Shown here: positions 63,701 to 64,000 of the stretch, piece by piece
Layout of the letters: each line of letters opens with the position of its first letter
Numbering within the stretch: the stretch's first letter is position 1
Source of the DNA: Mytilus edulis
Taxonomy: Eukaryota; Mollusca; Bivalvia; Mytilida; Mytilidae
Assembly: GCF_963676685.1 (NCBI RefSeq)
Contig: NC_092350.1
Location: 64,287,674-64,351,673 of the forward strand
Direction of reading: 5' to 3'
Length of the DNA: 64,000 nt
Notes under the pieces: model-generated
The model's database searches: none
Seen by the model: the letters and a program-made list of their open reading frames with translations, nothing else
Told to the model about the DNA's origin: nothing
Program-made: the position numbers and the translations under genes

Positions 63701-64000
63701 CCTTTATTTTATCACTCGGTTTATATTGCTTTTATAATATGATCTCGATTTAAATATCAATGAAATGTTTGCCACTGGAATATAAGCAATCAAACAATGT
63801 GTGTAGACTTGTGAAGTAACGTAGTTCATGAGACGTACTAAGCGGTATCGCAAAACAAAATCATTTTTCGTATTTTATTTATTTGTTTATTGTTGGCAGC
63901 AGATTTTTGTAACATTTAATAGTTCGACTAGACCTTTCTAGTGGAAAGAACGTTATCATTTATGTAAAGTCGATAAAAGTGAATCCCACGTGATAATATT
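60800..64000. other. Gene-less right end
   Basis: Searched on the minus strand for more C-type lectin exons; none was recognised. It contains the dispersed repeat at 62,480 and a repeat-like piece at 63,040-63,085 (ATGTCCGTTTGGACACGAAG). Confidence 0.4.
62480..62730. repeat. Dispersed repeat shared with 2,630-2,950
   Basis: GATTGGCTGAAGTATTTTGT and ATTTCTTCATAGACAAAAAT match the left-hand copy. The minus-strand 64-codon frame over it is a repeat frame. Confidence 0.5.

Overview
The window looks like nuclear DNA of a marine mussel (Mytilus or a close relative). It is AT-rich and intron-rich, with GT-AG splice sites. It is full of interspersed repeats whose wording matches repeats abundant in Mytilus (for example the stretch around 39,030 with GACGAAACGCGCGACTGGCG, and the tails near 10,290 and 33,200 with TTGTCTCATTGACAATCATA). 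The species call rests on recall of those repeats and was not searched. Most open frames in the window are chance or repeat frames. The real genes were found by joining exons with matching splice phases.

Layout. (1) 222-6,784, minus: a small type I membrane protein (signal peptide, one V-type Ig domain, stalk, transmembrane segment, short tail with an acidic dileucine). (2) 15,207-17,472 and 32,059-34,089, plus: two tandem paralogues, each three coding exons with identical intron phases, encoding secreted proteins with a cysteine-poor TSP1-like module and one von Willebrand A domain with a complete MIDAS. (3) 36,507-50,480, minus: a type I membrane protein with a cysteine-rich ectodomain of no recognised family, a transmembrane exon and a tail with a PPxY motif. 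Its ectodomain cassette (exons X-W1-W2-Y-Z) was duplicated in tandem. The upstream copy (45.1-48.7 kb) is decayed and lies between the signal exon and the intact copy. (4) 55,220-57,200, minus: an intronless, many-times-broken copy of a multi-copy invertebrate gene family (motifs PDxYGE, DRVNYAPWLP, EADTR, GCDTVS). (5) 60,518-60,643, minus: a lone C-type lectin 3' exon with a nonsense codon just before the last conserved YICE.

The rest is repeats: 5'-truncated copies of a reverse-transcriptase element sharing one 3' end, several elements with terminal inverted repeats (TA- or TTAA-flanked, some nested), foldback palindromes, a tRNA-derived SINE-like element and minisatellites.

No operons, CRISPR arrays or complete tRNA/rRNA genes were seen. 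The recognisable genes (Ig receptor, vWA proteins, cysteine-rich receptor, lectin remnant) are all cell-surface or secreted. This fits a region of lineage-expanded extracellular recognition or matrix genes, but that reading is an inference.
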